Source of the DNA: JBBQVO01 sp038211505
GTDB taxonomy: Bacteria; Chloroflexota; Dehalococcoidia; DSTF01; JACRBR01
Assembly (NCBI GenBank): GCA_038211505.1
Contig: JBBQVO010000023.1
Coordinates: forward strand, 1-27,649
Direction of reading: 5' to 3'
Length of the DNA: 27,649 nt
The position numbers and the translations under genes are program-made. Under the pieces are notes generated by a model. It was not told where the DNA came from. It worked only from the letters and a program-made list of their open reading frames with translations, and did not search any database. Positions within the stretch are counted from its first letter, which is position 1; every line of letters begins with the position of its first letter. Shown piece by piece: positions 27,121 through 27,649 of the stretch.

Positions 27121-27649
27121 CTACGCGGCGCCTTCGAGGTCCTCGATCAGGCCGGGAGGCGCGGGGCGCCAGCCCAGGCGTTCCTGGGTCTGCGCGCTTG
27201 ACGTCGGGTTGTCGAGCGCGACGGAGAAGGCGATGTCGCCGAAATGAGCGCCGGCCTCGTTCTGCGAGATCGAGGTAGCGGGCAGGTCAAGTCGCCGGCC
27301 GATGGCCTCGGCGATCTCGCGAAGCGGGATGCCTTCTTCGGCGACCGCATGCAGCCGTGACCCTGCGGGCGCTTCCTGCAGCGCCAGCATGAACAGGCGC
27401 GCCGCATCGCGCCGATGAACGGCGGGCCAGCGGTTGGCGCCATCGCCGACGTAGGCTGACACGCCCCTCGCGCGGGCGATGTCGGTCAGGCGTGAGCCGA
27501 GGCCTTGCCGATCCGGGTCGTGCACACACGGCGCCAGCCGCACAACCGACGCGCGTACCCCACGTTCGGCGAGCGCGATCGCGGCGTTCTCCGACGCGAC
27601 GCGGGGCAGCGCGGAGTTGGCCACGTCCTCTTCCGTCGCGAGGCGTCCC
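27121..27649 (-). CDS. NAD-dependent epimerase/dehydratase-like protein (C-terminal part)
   Basis: The frame is open from the right window edge, starting 'GRLATEEDVANSALPRVASE', and ends at 27121, so the gene is cut at its 5' end and the Rossmann nucleotide-binding motif is outside the window. The visible 176 residues fit the extended-SDR (atypical, YesF/NmrA-like) C-terminal half: 'AALAERGVRASVVRLAPCVHD'-type strand and helix, 'WPAVHRRDAARLFMLALQEAP' with the substrate-domain entry, and 'LGWRPAPPGLIEDL' at the end, a common closing phrase of this family. It is transcribed in the same direction as the dehydrogenase downstream, across a spacer of 112 bases. The substrate is unknown. Confidence 0.8.
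   Translation of the reverse strand, partial: GRLATEEDVANSALPRVASENAAIALAERGVRASVVRLAPCVHDPDRQGLGSRLTDIARARGVSAYVGDGANRWPAVHRRDAARLFMLALQEAPAGSRLHAVAEEGIPLREIAEAIGRRLDLPATSISQNEAGAHFGDIAFSVALDNPTSSAQTQERLGWRPAPPGLIEDLEGAA

Overview
The window is GC-rich bacterial chromosome, densely coding, with frequent GTG starts and Shine-Dalgarno sites. Secreted proteins with Thr-Pro-Asn 'TPTNTP' linkers, thrombospondin type-3 repeats joined to a dockerin-like tail, and GYD-domain proteins together suggest a Chloroflexota bacterium (Dehalococcoidia or a relative). That placement is inferred from gene style; no rRNA or tRNA is present to test it.

Layout. (1) 1-1891, minus strand: the N-terminus of a probable nuclease, a DinB-fold protein and an unpaired CoA-transferase alpha subunit. 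(2) 2067-4571, plus strand: four tandem paralogous genes for small secreted proteins. Each has a signal peptide, a Thr/Pro linker, a PPNTG or LPNTG motif, a membrane segment and an Arg-rich tail, which is the layout of sortase substrates. Perfect or near-perfect hairpins follow three of them. (3) 4829-9823, plus strand: a tandem HD-GYP protein, a GYD protein, a GYD-PlsC acyltransferase fusion, then GNAT, VOC and HicB-like/DinB fusion genes with overlapping or nearly overlapping ends. (4) 9833-11379: an acyl-ACP desaturase gene followed by three extra copies of its own 3' end. (5) 11651-19645, minus strand: a compact run of nine genes coding SRPBCC protein, PurM/HypE-like protein, MoxR-type AAA+ ATPase, DUF433-like protein, DUF5615 PIN-like protein, VWA protein, an unknown protein, a methyltransferase and a GNAT enzyme. 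The DUF433/DUF5615 pair, a toxin-antitoxin-like combination, sits between the ATPase and its VWA partner. (6) 19750-22254, minus strand: a large secreted calcium-repeat protein with a strong promoter. (7) 22328-23224: about 900 bases without a convincing gene, holding a hairpin whose loop is a G-quadruplex motif. (8) 23225-26263, plus strand: a secreted helical protein followed by an OmpR-type two-component system. (9) 26307-27649, minus strand: two NAD(P)-binding Rossmann proteins, the second cut by the window edge.

Themes: cell-surface display (region 2, the large repeat protein, the 23225 protein), envelope lipids (PlsC fusion, desaturase), signalling (HD-GYP, two-component system) and an AAA+/VWA chaperone-like system carrying an embedded TA-like pair. 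The observations most worth a second look are the repeated desaturase gene tail, the TA-like pair inside the MoxR/VWA operon, the four-gene sorting-signal cluster, the GYD-PlsC fusion and the G4-in-hairpin element.
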